The translations under genes and the position numbers were made by a program. The notes under the pieces are model-generated. The model saw nothing but the letters and a program-made list of their open reading frames with translations, had not been told where the DNA came from and did no database searches. A stretch of 11,674 bases of DNA, taken from the NCBI GenBank assembly GCA_946616385.1, contig CAMOIZ010000031.1:1-11674 (forward strand), read 5' to 3'. Positions within the stretch are counted from its first letter, which is position 1; each line of letters starts with the position of its first letter. This document shows positions 1 through 7,622 of the stretch, in pieces. This DNA comes from an uncultured Bacteroidales bacterium. GTDB lineage: Bacteria > Bacteroidota > Bacteroidia > Bacteroidales > UBA932.

Positions 1-1304
1 CGTCCCTCAGGGGGAGTACCTTCGCCCGTCGCAGTTGCGTAGCAGAGCGGCAGCACGCCGTCATTTTTCAGGAGGACTATCCCCTCGCGGGCAGCCTCCA
101 GAGAGGTCTGCCTGTGCTCCGGAATGGCAGCGAATCCACGCTCGGAAGGAAGCTCGGGAATAGGATTCTCGAAGAGCCCCAACTCGAACTTCGCCTTGAG
201 AATCTTTCCGGCCGCCTCATCAATACGGCTTTCCGGAATGCGCCCGCTCCTGACGCCGTCCAGCACCGACTCGAAGTAATTCGGGCCCTGCATGTGCATA
301 TCGATTCCCGACTCCACCGAAACCTTGAAAGCTTCATCTTCGCTGGATACCCAGTGATGCATGCTGTGAAGGCGCTCGATATCCATCCAGTCGCTCACGA
401 TGAATCCGTCGAATCCGAGTTCATCGCGGAGAACATCGTTTATCAGCCAGCTGTTCCCATGGCAGGGAATGCCGTTGAGTTCATTGTGTGCGGTCATCAC
501 GGTGGCTACGTGCCCTTCTTCTACGGCCACCTTGAAAGGAGGAAGATGAATCTCGCGCATCTTGCGCTCGCTCATGTCCATGGGAGAAGCGTTCAAGCCG
601 CCGAAAGGCTCTCCACCGCCTATCAGATGCTTGGCACAGGCCATGACCTTCCCTTCCGAATAATTGCGGTCGCGGCCCTGAAGCCCCCAGATACTGTATT
701 TGCCCATCTGGGAAACCAGCCAGGGATCTTCGCCGAAGGTCTCCCCCATCCTGCCCCAGCGGGCATCGCGTGCGACATCGAGATTAGGCGCAAAAGTCCA
801 CGCCATTCCCGTCATGCGCATTTCCTCGGCCGTCTGCGCACCGATCTCTTCCATTATCTCGGGATGGAAGGTGGAGGCCAGGTTGATATTGCTCGGATAC
901 ACGGTGCAGCCGGCACGGAGGCCGTTCCCGTGTATGGCATCGATGCCGAACAGAAGAGGGATTCCCAATCTGGACTCGCTTGCGAGTACCTGCAATTGGT
1001 GCGCCTCCTCTCCGGTCAGCACGTGCATGAACGATCCGACCTTGCCGTCGCGGATGCGGTCCGCGAGGTCGGGATTGCCGAGATTCCCGTCGGAAGCGTC
1101 AATGTTCTTATACGGCGAACCCTGATCCGGCGGCACATAGCAAGGACCTACATACTGGCACATCTGGCCTATCTTCTCCTCGAGAGTCATCTCCTTGAGA
1201 AGCAGTTTCGTGCGCTTTTCAGCGCTCAAAGAAGCATCGTGCCAATCGCCCGAGGAACAGGCGCCAGCAAGCACGATACCGGCTATCAAGAGATACCTTT
1301 TCAT
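1..1304 (-). CDS. GH3 beta-glycosidase lipoprotein (C-terminus beyond left edge)
   Basis: Glycoside hydrolase family 3 enzyme, probably an exo-acting beta-glucosidase or beta-xylosidase that trims oligosaccharides at the cell envelope. Only the first 434 residues are present; the frame stays open to the window edge. The N-terminus has a lipoprotein signal with an LAGAC lipobox (Cys16). The (beta/alpha)8 domain follows: a KIGQM segment near residue 45, the RWGRMGETFGEDP block at 183-194, KH at 225-226, the NASPMDMSER block at 238-247, and GFDGFIVSDW with the predicted nucleophile Asp305. The second domain begins at about 400 with GIVLLKNDGVLPL; it should carry the acid/base but lies mostly outside the window. 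Family members are usually about 750 residues. The start codon overlaps the upstream GH31 stop by one base (TAATG), which both fixes this start and suggests translational coupling. Membership in GH3 is clear; substrate is not. Confidence 0.95.
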   Translation of the reverse strand, partial: MKRYLLIAGIVLAGACSSGDWHDASLSAEKRTKLLLKEMTLEEKIGQMCQYVGPCYVPPDQGSPYKNIDASDGNLGNPDLADRIRDGKVGSFMHVLTGEEAHQLQVLASESRLGIPLLFGIDAIHGNGLRAGCTVYPSNINLASTFHPEIMEEIGAQTAEEMRMTGMAWTFAPNLDVARDARWGRMGETFGEDPWLVSQMGKYSIWGLQGRDRNYSEGKVMACAKHLIGGGEPFGGLNASPMDMSERKMREIHLPPFKVAVEEGHVATVMTAHNELNGIPCHGNSWLINDVLRDELGFDGFIVSDWMDIERLHSMHHWVSSEDEAFKVSVESGIDMHMQGPNYFESVLDGVRSGRIPESRIDEAAGKILKAKFELGLFENPIPELPSERGFAAIPEHRQTSLEAAREGIVLLKNDGVLPLCYATATGEGTPPEG

Positions 1305-3685
1305 TATAATTGGATTTTCAGATTTGCACTTTCACGTATTCCTGTCTTTATGGCGGGAACTTTCAGGGTATTGTCTTCCCAGGTCCAGTCCTTGGTCCGG
1401 GCGCCGTTCACAAGCACTTTCCTTGGCTTTGACGTGCAGCGCACCTCGAAACTGTAGTTGCGCGCATCGGGGATGCCTTCGTAAGTGCCTTCCACAGGAT
1501 TGACTTTGATATCCACCGCCTTCCCGTCCTGCCTGCACTCGAAGAGCGTCGAAGAAATCGCCCCGTTCTCGTATGCGTAGCTCTCGCCGTCATCCTCATA
1601 CATCGTGAAACTGCTTTCTCCGTGAGGATAGACCTTGATGATGAAGTCGGTCTGGGGCTTGCTGCCTATGAATTCCACTTCCGGCTGGGTGGGCACTATG
1701 GCGCCGTTGCGCACAAAGAACTGTCCGGCACGATTGTAGGGAATCTCGCAGGTAATCTTCTCCCCCTTGCTGTCCACAAGCTCTCCGGTCCAGACGTTGA
1801 TCCACTCCCCTGCCGGGAGATAGATATCGTTGCTGAACGCGCTCACGCAGTACTGGCGGCCGAACATATACTGGAAAACCATGTCGTCGCAGTTGCGGTC
1901 GTCAGGGAACTCGAGAGGCATGGAGCGCACCATGGGCATGCCGGTGAGCGCACCCTCCAAAGCATTCGAATAAATATAGGGGATGAACTGGTAGCGGAGA
2001 TTGATGTAGAACTTGTACATCTCCTTCTCGACTCCGCTGTAATAGAAAGGCTGCATCATGCTGAACCAGCTGTTGACCTGAAGCCAGGGGAGGAAGACTC
2101 CGAAGTGAAGGCCCTGCATCTCCTGCTCGCGGGGGACGCTCATCACGTCGCAGCTGAGATTCATGAAACCGGAATTGCCGAGGTTATGCTGGTCGAAGAG
2201 GGCGATGATGCCGCCACCGTTGTCACCGCTATTCGCGGCTGTCCAATGCTGGCTGCCGGCCCATCCGCCGCAGTAGTGATGCCAGCTGCGCTTGCCCGTA
2301 TGCTCCCGGGTCATGGATGCCACCTGCTTCACGAGGAGAACCTGGTTCAGATTATGCATCTCCTTGTCGGAAAGTCCGTTATGATATTTCCAAGACGGGT
2401 GTTCGTCGATGGTGCGGGCCGGATCCAGCTTGAATCCGTCCACTCCCATGTCCATGAAATTTGCCAGATGGTCGGGCCAGTGCTCCAGCCCGGACTGGGG
2501 GCGTCCCTCGCGCGCGGCTATGAGGTCCTCTTCGATGATGCTGTGGTCGTATTCCTCACAGAGCCAGAGCCCGAGATGAATACCCATGCTGCGGAGTTTG
2601 CCGACGAACAGACGGGGATAGAACTTCTTGGGCATCTTGTCCTGCAGCCAGTAAGGCTCCGGGGAGAACTTGTCGTAGTTCCAGCGTTTCTGCGTAGAGA
2701 AATCGTAGCGTTTTTCCATCCACTGAGGCTCGAGCCAGAAGAGGTCGACGGGCACTCCCATCTGACGGAAGTTCGCGGCGTCGCTGAGGATGGCCCACTG
2801 GTCCTCACGCATGTTGGGGCCGAAGGCGAATCCGTAGGCCCACTTGGGAAGAACGTAGGTGCGTCCGGTGATCTGCGTGTAAAGATCCAGCACGGAAGGC
2901 ATGTCGGTACCCGCCATCAGATAGAAATCGGCGGTGCCGGCCGTATTGTAGATGTTGAACCGGTCGGGATCGGTGAAACCCACATCGAAGTGGCACTTTC
3001 TGGTGGTGTTGTCGAACACTCCCCATCCGCGCGAGCTCATCATGAAAGGCATGGGGATTTCCGTATGCTGGTAGGCAGTCCACATGCGCAGCATCTCGCC
3101 CCTGTGCTGTATGTGCTCGCGGGAGGTGCTTCCGCCGCCATAGAAGCGCTCGCCCTCCTCCATGCTGAGGCTGATGATGCTTGCGGTGGCGGGATCTCCT
3201 GCCTCGGCCACGTCGCGCTTGTTCTTCGCATTGGTGTCATCACCGATTATACCGTCGTTTTTTGCCACCACGAGGCCGCCGAACTTGTCGATCACGGCTT
3301 CGGCAAGCGCCTTGACTTCCGCGCTGCCACCCTTGTGGAATACTATCTCACGGACTATGGAATCACCCTTGGAGTCCTTCAGGCAGATGGTCCCCTTCGC
3401 CTTGTCGATGACGATGCCGGCAGATGCAGTGCTCACCGTAAAGAAGCCGCCTTCGTCTTTTACCGTTTCTCCAACTGAAGGCCAGTCGGTCCTGACAATG
3501 CCATACCGGTTCAGCAATGCCTCGGGGAACTGCCCGTCGGGGCTGATGCAAATGCGGAAAATGTCACCTTTGCAGGCTTCGACTCCTATGGTCATGCCAT
3601 TCTCGAGGCTGACTTTGTGAACAGGGTTCGCCATTGCGGGCAAAACTGCAAAAAGGCTGATGATGAATGCAAACGTTTTCTTCAT
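1304..3685 (-). CDS. GH31 alpha-glycosidase-like protein, divergent active site
   Basis: Glycoside hydrolase family 31 retaining alpha-glycosidase, 793 residues, probably periplasmic. A Sec signal peptide (cleavage likely after AMA, residue 19) has no lipobox. The N-terminal beta-sandwich includes ERFYGGGS (179-186) and SSRGWGVFDN (217-226). In the catalytic barrel the predicted nucleophile is Asp421 in GFKLDPAR and the acid/base is Asp488 in NSGDNGG. A DUF5110-type C-terminal domain shows YEDDGESYAYENG at 696-708. Oddities: the usual nucleophile motif (D-M/F-x-E) reads D-P-A-R; the sugar-binding Asp of the usual WLD motif is Glu319 (FWLEPQWM); and the usual G-x-D-I-G-G-F segment is replaced by NLSCDVMS (509-516). 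The -1 subsite is therefore remodelled, and glucose or xylose should not be assumed as substrate. The gene starts 10 bp after the propeller gene stop, with no Shine-Dalgarno sequence, and overlaps the GH3 start by one base. Confidence 0.93.
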   Translation of the reverse strand: MKKTFAFIISLFAVLPAMANPVHKVSLENGMTIGVEACKGDIFRICISPDGQFPEALLNRYGIVRTDWPSVGETVKDEGGFFTVSTASAGIVIDKAKGTICLKDSKGDSIVREIVFHKGGSAEVKALAEAVIDKFGGLVVAKNDGIIGDDTNAKNKRDVAEAGDPATASIISLSMEEGERFYGGGSTSREHIQHRGEMLRMWTAYQHTEIPMPFMMSSRGWGVFDNTTRKCHFDVGFTDPDRFNIYNTAGTADFYLMAGTDMPSVLDLYTQITGRTYVLPKWAYGFAFGPNMREDQWAILSDAANFRQMGVPVDLFWLEPQWMEKRYDFSTQKRWNYDKFSPEPYWLQDKMPKKFYPRLFVGKLRSMGIHLGLWLCEEYDHSIIEEDLIAAREGRPQSGLEHWPDHLANFMDMGVDGFKLDPARTIDEHPSWKYHNGLSDKEMHNLNQVLLVKQVASMTREHTGKRSWHHYCGGWAGSQHWTAANSGDNGGGIIALFDQHNLGNSGFMNLSCDVMSVPREQEMQGLHFGVFLPWLQVNSWFSMMQPFYYSGVEKEMYKFYINLRYQFIPYIYSNALEGALTGMPMVRSMPLEFPDDRNCDDMVFQYMFGRQYCVSAFSNDIYLPAGEWINVWTGELVDSKGEKITCEIPYNRAGQFFVRNGAIVPTQPEVEFIGSKPQTDFIIKVYPHGESSFTMYEDDGESYAYENGAISSTLFECRQDGKAVDIKVNPVEGTYEGIPDARNYSFEVRCTSKPRKVLVNGARTKDWTWEDNTLKVPAIKTGIRESANLKIQL

Positions 3686-3695
3686 ATCTGAAATG

Positions 3696-5150
3696 TTATT
3701 CTGCGAAACTTACGTTGATACCCGGATCTTTCCTGGCGACTTCGGCCATTTCATCCATATTGAAGCCCACCTTGCCGGTAATGAACTCGGGCACATTGTA
3801 CGATTCAAGCTGCCGGGTATAGTGCCAGGAGTTTTTCTGTGGAAGCAGAAAAGCCTTTGAAGCAAAACCGTCTTCGTCTATATGCGAAATGTAAAGCCTT
3901 GAATAGAGGCCGTCCAGCCTGCGGCTGGCATAGATGATCCAGCGGCCGTTGCTACTCCAGCAGTGATAGCTTTCCGTATCGTCGCTGTTTGCGCCATCCA
4001 GGGAGATGTCGGCTCCGGTGCGAAGATCGATCACGTGAAGATCCGAATCATGATGCCATATTCCGAAGCAGCCGTAGTCCGTTTCGGTGAAGAGCAGGAA
4101 CCTGCCATCGGGTGAAACGCGCGGGAGAGTGGCTCCCCTGCCGCTTTTCCATGCGCTGTAGACAGTGTCCACCTTTGTGCCGAAAGACTTGTTCTCGGCA
4201 TCGAAATCGATGGAGCAGATGCTGTAGCGGATGTCTTTGTACCCTCCCGGCACTTTCTGCGCAGGAGACGAGCAGAAGAAAAGCTTCCGTCCGTCAGCCG
4301 AAAAGGCGGGGAAAGTCTCGAAACGGGTGGAATCTGTGATCAGACCGGTAGTGAATACCTCGTGATTGCGGGTATCATACATCACCACATCGGAGACGGA
4401 ATCATAAACCTCTATCCTGTTCCTGTCCGTAGTGTGGAAAAACTGTGCTATGTCGTTGACGGAGAAGGCGATGAAACGCCCTCCTGGATGCCATCTCGGA
4501 TATACCAGAGCGGAAATCGTCTTAGGAGTTTTCGTGTTCAGCTTCTCTATCTTCCCGTCCATCCATGTGTATGTCCCGCCGTTCACCGCGCGCATGTGGA
4601 ACATCATCCTGTCAGGATTGCGGTTGCAGAAAGAATGGCAGTTCATGCAGTTGTCGCCCGTCTTGTCGTTCGTTATGATCGGGGTCTGTTCGAAAGATTC
4701 GAGATTGCGCTGGTAGAGCCCCATCCTGTACCATGTCTCGTATCCCGGAGGTATCAGGCGGTAGGCTACGAATGGATCGATCTTGTCGGCGCTGACGTGT
4801 ATGACGAAGGGCTTGAGCCCCTTCCATCCGTCTTCTTCCCGGACGCACACCTGTGCCCGTATGTCCTCACCGGTGGCGGTAAGGGTGCGCCATTTCCTGA
4901 TGGGGATATCGAATTCGGGGCCTTTTATACAGACGGTCACATCGCCCGAAGACAGGATCAGGGCGGTTTTTCCCGAAGGAGCGTCACAGCGGAAATTCAG
5001 AGGTGCTATATTGCAAGGGACGGTCACATCGGAATAATCGGGGAAAACGGCGGGCCGGGAGTCGATTTCGCCGGAAAGCTCTATTCCGCCGCCGCAGGAC
5101 CAAAGGAAAACGGGCAGGACGGCTGCCAGTATAATCAACGGACGTTTCAT
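3696..5150 (-). CDS. TolB-like PD40 beta-propeller lipoprotein with CXXCH haem-c motif
   Basis: Secreted or envelope-anchored protein of 484 residues, exact role unknown. It begins with a lipoprotein-like signal ending FLWSC (Cys19). Residues of about 25-160 form a domain I do not recognise. A CXXCH motif, CMNCH (168-172), follows and is the classical covalent haem-c attachment site. Then come at least four PD40/WD40-like propeller repeats: YPRWHPGGRFIAFS (217-230), FPAFSADGRKLFF (280-292), LPRVSPDGRFLLF (342-354) and YHCWSSNGRWIIY (395-407). The PxxSPDGRxLxF pattern is typical of TolB-type propellers. From memory, Bacteroidota carry similar propeller proteins, sometimes labelled as cytochrome c biosynthesis proteins, near DUF6057-type proteins; I could not check this. 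The start overlaps the upstream lipoprotein stop by 4 bp (ATGA), so the two are probably made together. It could sense or bind glycan, or carry electrons. Haem binding is inferred from the motif alone. Confidence 0.85.
   Translation of the reverse strand: MKRPLIILAAVLPVFLWSCGGGIELSGEIDSRPAVFPDYSDVTVPCNIAPLNFRCDAPSGKTALILSSGDVTVCIKGPEFDIPIRKWRTLTATGEDIRAQVCVREEDGWKGLKPFVIHVSADKIDPFVAYRLIPPGYETWYRMGLYQRNLESFEQTPIITNDKTGDNCMNCHSFCNRNPDRMMFHMRAVNGGTYTWMDGKIEKLNTKTPKTISALVYPRWHPGGRFIAFSVNDIAQFFHTTDRNRIEVYDSVSDVVMYDTRNHEVFTTGLITDSTRFETFPAFSADGRKLFFCSSPAQKVPGGYKDIRYSICSIDFDAENKSFGTKVDTVYSAWKSGRGATLPRVSPDGRFLLFTETDYGCFGIWHHDSDLHVIDLRTGADISLDGANSDDTESYHCWSSNGRWIIYASRRLDGLYSRLYISHIDEDGFASKAFLLPQKNSWHYTRQLESYNVPEFITGKVGFNMDEMAEVARKDPGINVSFAE
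4635..4649 (-). other. CXXCH haem-c attachment motif (C-M-N-C-H)
   Basis: These five codons read TGC ATG AAC TGC CAT on the minus strand, giving residues 168-172 of the propeller lipoprotein. Since the protein carries an export signal, the motif would lie outside the cytoplasm, where cytochrome c maturation attaches haem. Nearby His and Met residues (RMMFHMR, 181-187) could supply a distal axial ligand; that is inference. Confidence 0.6.
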
Positions 5151-6058
5151 AGGCTTGTGTTGACTCTCATGATATAATACCAGAAGGTGTCCTTGTACTT
5201 GTCTTCGGACAGACCTGTTTCGAGACGCGTCTTGAAATCACGATACTGTTCATATATCTTCTTGCTGACACCCATCTTTTTCCAGTAATTCCGCTCAAGT
5301 TCCGACAACATGCAGGCGGCTTCCGCAAAAGACCTCGGCAGTGCAGGAAGGGAAACGGTACCGTAGAATTCGTCGAGGAAAGCCTTGAAGGCTTCCATGT
5401 TGCAGTCGAGAAGATACATCACTCCAAGGTACTCGGCAGTGATCGTATGAGTTGGATTCTGCCGCAGAATGTATTTAAGGTCCTCTTCTATGCCTTCCGA
5501 AAGGGCGATCCTGTCTTCTTCGAGCACGCACCGGCGTTTGGGGCCAAGCACGGGATCGGCCTCCACGGCGGCATCGTTCCCGAGCATGTTCCTGTACCGT
5601 GAGCAGTCATAGCCGTCGCTTTCAAGGATGTCGATGTATTTTTCCGCAACCTTCCAGGCACCGTAAATCAGGTTCGTCTGCACAAGACGGATGAGCATCT
5701 CGGGAACGTATTCCTCCTCCGCCACGACATTGGCTTCGAAGGCCATACGCTGCGAATATGCGATATTTCCCATCGCAAAAAAAATGTCGCTCGAAATCCT
5801 TCCGACCTCTTCGGTCCTGTTCCACTCCGGAATCAGTCCAAGGGAAGTCGCCTGGGTGTACTTGAAAAGGTCCTCCGCCAGGCGTCCTGTCTGAGCAAGG
5901 GCGAGATTGAGTTTTGCAAGTTCCAGATAGTTAACCTTGAACTCGTCATTTTCGTAGGTCGCGATCACCTTCTCCCAGTCGGTCGAAGGCAACTGCCTGG
6001 TCGAGCACGAACAGGCGAACAGGAACAATATGGGTATACAGAGTCTGAAAAAATGCAT
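5147..6058 (-). CDS. Helical-repeat (TPR-like, DUF6057-like) lipoprotein
   Basis: Envelope lipoprotein of 303 residues, function unknown. The signal segment ends LFACSC; LFAC (Cys16) fits a lipobox, and Cys18 is an alternative. The rest is mainly alpha-helical, with TPR-like paired helices: for example YLELAKLNLALAQTGRLAEDLF (44-65 region), the IAYSQRMAFEANV stretch, LVQTNLIYGAWKVAEKYIDIL, and a C-terminal block with ITAEYLGVMYLLDCNMEAFKAFLDEF. This resembles, from memory, the C-terminal helical part of Bacteroidota DUF6057 proteins, which usually carry a large N-terminal membrane region that is absent here. It is the first gene of the leftward operon, and its stop overlaps the propeller gene start by 4 bp (ATGA), so it probably acts with that protein, perhaps as a scaffold. 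No catalytic motif is visible. Confidence 0.8.
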   Translation of the reverse strand: MHFFRLCIPILFLFACSCSTRQLPSTDWEKVIATYENDEFKVNYLELAKLNLALAQTGRLAEDLFKYTQATSLGLIPEWNRTEEVGRISSDIFFAMGNIAYSQRMAFEANVVAEEEYVPEMLIRLVQTNLIYGAWKVAEKYIDILESDGYDCSRYRNMLGNDAAVEADPVLGPKRRCVLEEDRIALSEGIEEDLKYILRQNPTHTITAEYLGVMYLLDCNMEAFKAFLDEFYGTVSLPALPRSFAEAACMLSELERNYWKKMGVSKKIYEQYRDFKTRLETGLSEDKYKDTFWYYIMRVNTSL

Positions 6059-6071
6059 TGTGGCAATTTTC

Positions 6072-6085
6072 TCGTAAATCTACGA
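6072..6085. repeat. Perfect inverted repeat TCGTA-N4-TACGA, candidate operator
   Basis: Two 5-bp arms separated by AATC form a 14-bp palindromic site in the 70-bp region between the divergent operons. It covers the possible leftward -7 element and lies 5 bp upstream of the rightward -33 element, where one regulator could control both operons. The arms are short, so chance is possible. Confidence 0.35.
6075..6082 (-). promoter_or_regulatory. Possible leftward -7 element (TAGATTTA)
   Basis: Read on the minus strand this matches the Bacteroidota -7 consensus TAnnTTTG at all but the last base. It is about 16 bp upstream of the leftward operon's first start codon (6058). No TTG-type -33 element is visible at the expected distance, so the promoter call is weak. 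Confidence 0.25.
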
Positions 6086-6090
6086 ATTAT

Positions 6091-6122
6091 TTTGCATTTT
6101 TCGTGGCTTGCCATTAAATTTG
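6091..6122 (+). promoter_or_regulatory. Bacteroidota-type promoter for the rightward operon
   Basis: A -33 TTTG (6091-6094) is followed after 20 bp by TAAATTTG (6115-6122), an exact match to the Bacteroidota -7 consensus TAnnTTTG. The spacing is as expected for the housekeeping sigma factor of this phylum. Only six bases lie between the -7 element and the ATG at 6129, so the transcript would start almost at the start codon and have little or no 5' leader. Confidence 0.7.
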
Positions 6123-6128
6123 TAGGAC

Positions 6129-7622
6129 ATGAAAACACTAACCAGGATTTTTCTGCTCTTGCTGGCCGGATGTGCGTCCGTGGCTCTGCACGCCAAAGAC
6201 TGGCACGCCACCGACTTCGGGGCAAAGGCAGACGGACACACCCTGAACACCTGCGCTCTGCAGGCCGCAATTGATCATATTAGCGAAAATGGCGGAGGAA
6301 GGCTCATTCTCTCCGGAGGCGACTTCGTCTCGGGGTCCCTCTATCTCAAAAGCGGCGTAGACCTTCACATCAGCGCAGGATCCCGCCTTCTCGGGTCCCT
6401 CAGCCCCTGGGATTACATCAAGGATCCCGTTGCAGGATGGACTGCGCTGCTGCTCGCCGTAGGCCAGAAAGACATTGCGCTGAGCGGCAACGGAGAAATC
6501 GACGGACGTGGGTTTGAAGTCGCGAACAATTATGTGCAGTCCGTACATCTTGGGCTGATCGAGGACGCCCTTGGGCTGGACAGGCTGGATGCTCCCAAAC
6601 GCCCGGAAAACATCCATTTCTACCGCTGCGAAAACGTCAGCATCACGGATGTCGCCATCAACCACCCCGCGTGCTGGAACCAGCAGTATGACCAGTGCCG
6701 CAATCTCCTGATAGAAAGGGTGAAGGTGGATGCCAAATGCTACTGGAACAACGACGGCCTCGACGTGGTTGACTGTTCCGACGTCATCATCCGCGACTGC
6801 GACTTCGACGCTTCCGACGACGTGTTCTGTTTCAAGAGCCACGTCCCGTACGGGGTGAGCGAGAATGTGCTGGTAGAGAACTGCCGCGGACGGTCGAGTG
6901 CCAACGGCATCAAGTTCGGAACCGTCACAAGGGGCACATTCCGTAATTTCGTGTTCAGGAACATAGAGATCTACGACACATTCCGCTCTGCGATCACCAT
7001 CGCGAGCGTAGACGGGGCCACCATAGAAAACATAGAGGTCGACGGACTTCGCAGCATCAATACGGGCAACCCCATTTTCCTCCGCACCGGTTCCCGTAAT
7101 GGCGGCGCGGCACCATGCCTGCGGAACATCGTAATCCGCAACATGTATGCAGAAGTGCCTTTCGAAAAACCGGATGCCGGCTATATGTACGAAGGGCCGG
7201 TAGAGGATCTCCCCCGCAATGTGTGCCCGAGCGGCATACAGGGCATTCCCGGACTTCGCATACAGAACGTGCTGCTGGAGAATGTCGAAATACATTATCC
7301 CGGAAAGGCCGATGCCTCGTATGCCTTCCGCGGCACTTCAAAAGCGGAACTCGAGGCCATCCCCGAACTTGAAAAGAGTTATCCCGAATACTCCAACTGG
7401 AAGGAACTCCCTGCATGGGGATTCTATATCCGCCATGCCGACGACATCACTTTCAAGAATGTCAAGATTGTCGTAGAAGACGAGGATTACCGCCCCGCCG
7501 TTGTCGCAGACGACGTCAACGGCCTCGACCTCAAGGGCCTTACAATAATCCAGAAAAGCGCTCCGAAGGGGAAGAAACAGACGGTGTTCAACAAGGTAAG
7601 AATATTCAATTTATCCAAATAA
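6129..7622 (+). CDS. GH28-like beta-helix glycosidase, tandem copy 1
   Basis: Secreted right-handed beta-helix protein of 497 residues in or near glycoside hydrolase family 28 (polygalacturonase type), probably acting on pectic galacturonosyl or related linkages. The signal is ambiguous: LAGC (Cys15) is a good lipobox, but ALHA (19-22) before KDW also fits signal peptidase I and aligns with the cleavage site of copy 2. The N-terminus matches the family: DFGAKADG (29-36), GGGRLILSGGDFVSGSLYLKS (55-75 region), then SRLLGS (85-90). Motif I is NND (207-209) and motif II is Asp230-Asp231 in ASDDVFCFKS, giving the three catalytic aspartates. The usual GHG histidine motif is replaced by SSANG (256-260), and the usual RxK by RSA (286-288). 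Both differences are shared with copy 2, so they look like a subfamily trait rather than decay. First gene of the rightward operon. Confidence 0.85.
   Translation: MKTLTRIFLLLLAGCASVALHAKDWHATDFGAKADGHTLNTCALQAAIDHISENGGGRLILSGGDFVSGSLYLKSGVDLHISAGSRLLGSLSPWDYIKDPVAGWTALLLAVGQKDIALSGNGEIDGRGFEVANNYVQSVHLGLIEDALGLDRLDAPKRPENIHFYRCENVSITDVAINHPACWNQQYDQCRNLLIERVKVDAKCYWNNDGLDVVDCSDVIIRDCDFDASDDVFCFKSHVPYGVSENVLVENCRGRSSANGIKFGTVTRGTFRNFVFRNIEIYDTFRSAITIASVDGATIENIEVDGLRSINTGNPIFLRTGSRNGGAAPCLRNIVIRNMYAEVPFEKPDAGYMYEGPVEDLPRNVCPSGIQGIPGLRIQNVLLENVEIHYPGKADASYAFRGTSKAELEAIPELEKSYPEYSNWKELPAWGFYIRHADDITFKNVKIVVEDEDYRPAVVADDVNGLDLKGLTIIQKSAPKGKKQTVFNKVRIFNLSK

Noticed and set aside
114..1457. Long plus-strand open frame opposite the GH3 gene
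   Set aside because: It is antisense to a clear GH3 enzyme, shows no recognisable motif, and is explained by the GC-biased codon use of the real gene.
1622..3478. 618-codon plus-strand open frame opposite the GH31 gene
   Set aside because: The minus strand encodes conserved GH31 motifs over the whole stretch; the antisense product is rich in His, Val and Glu in a pattern typical of mirrored codons.
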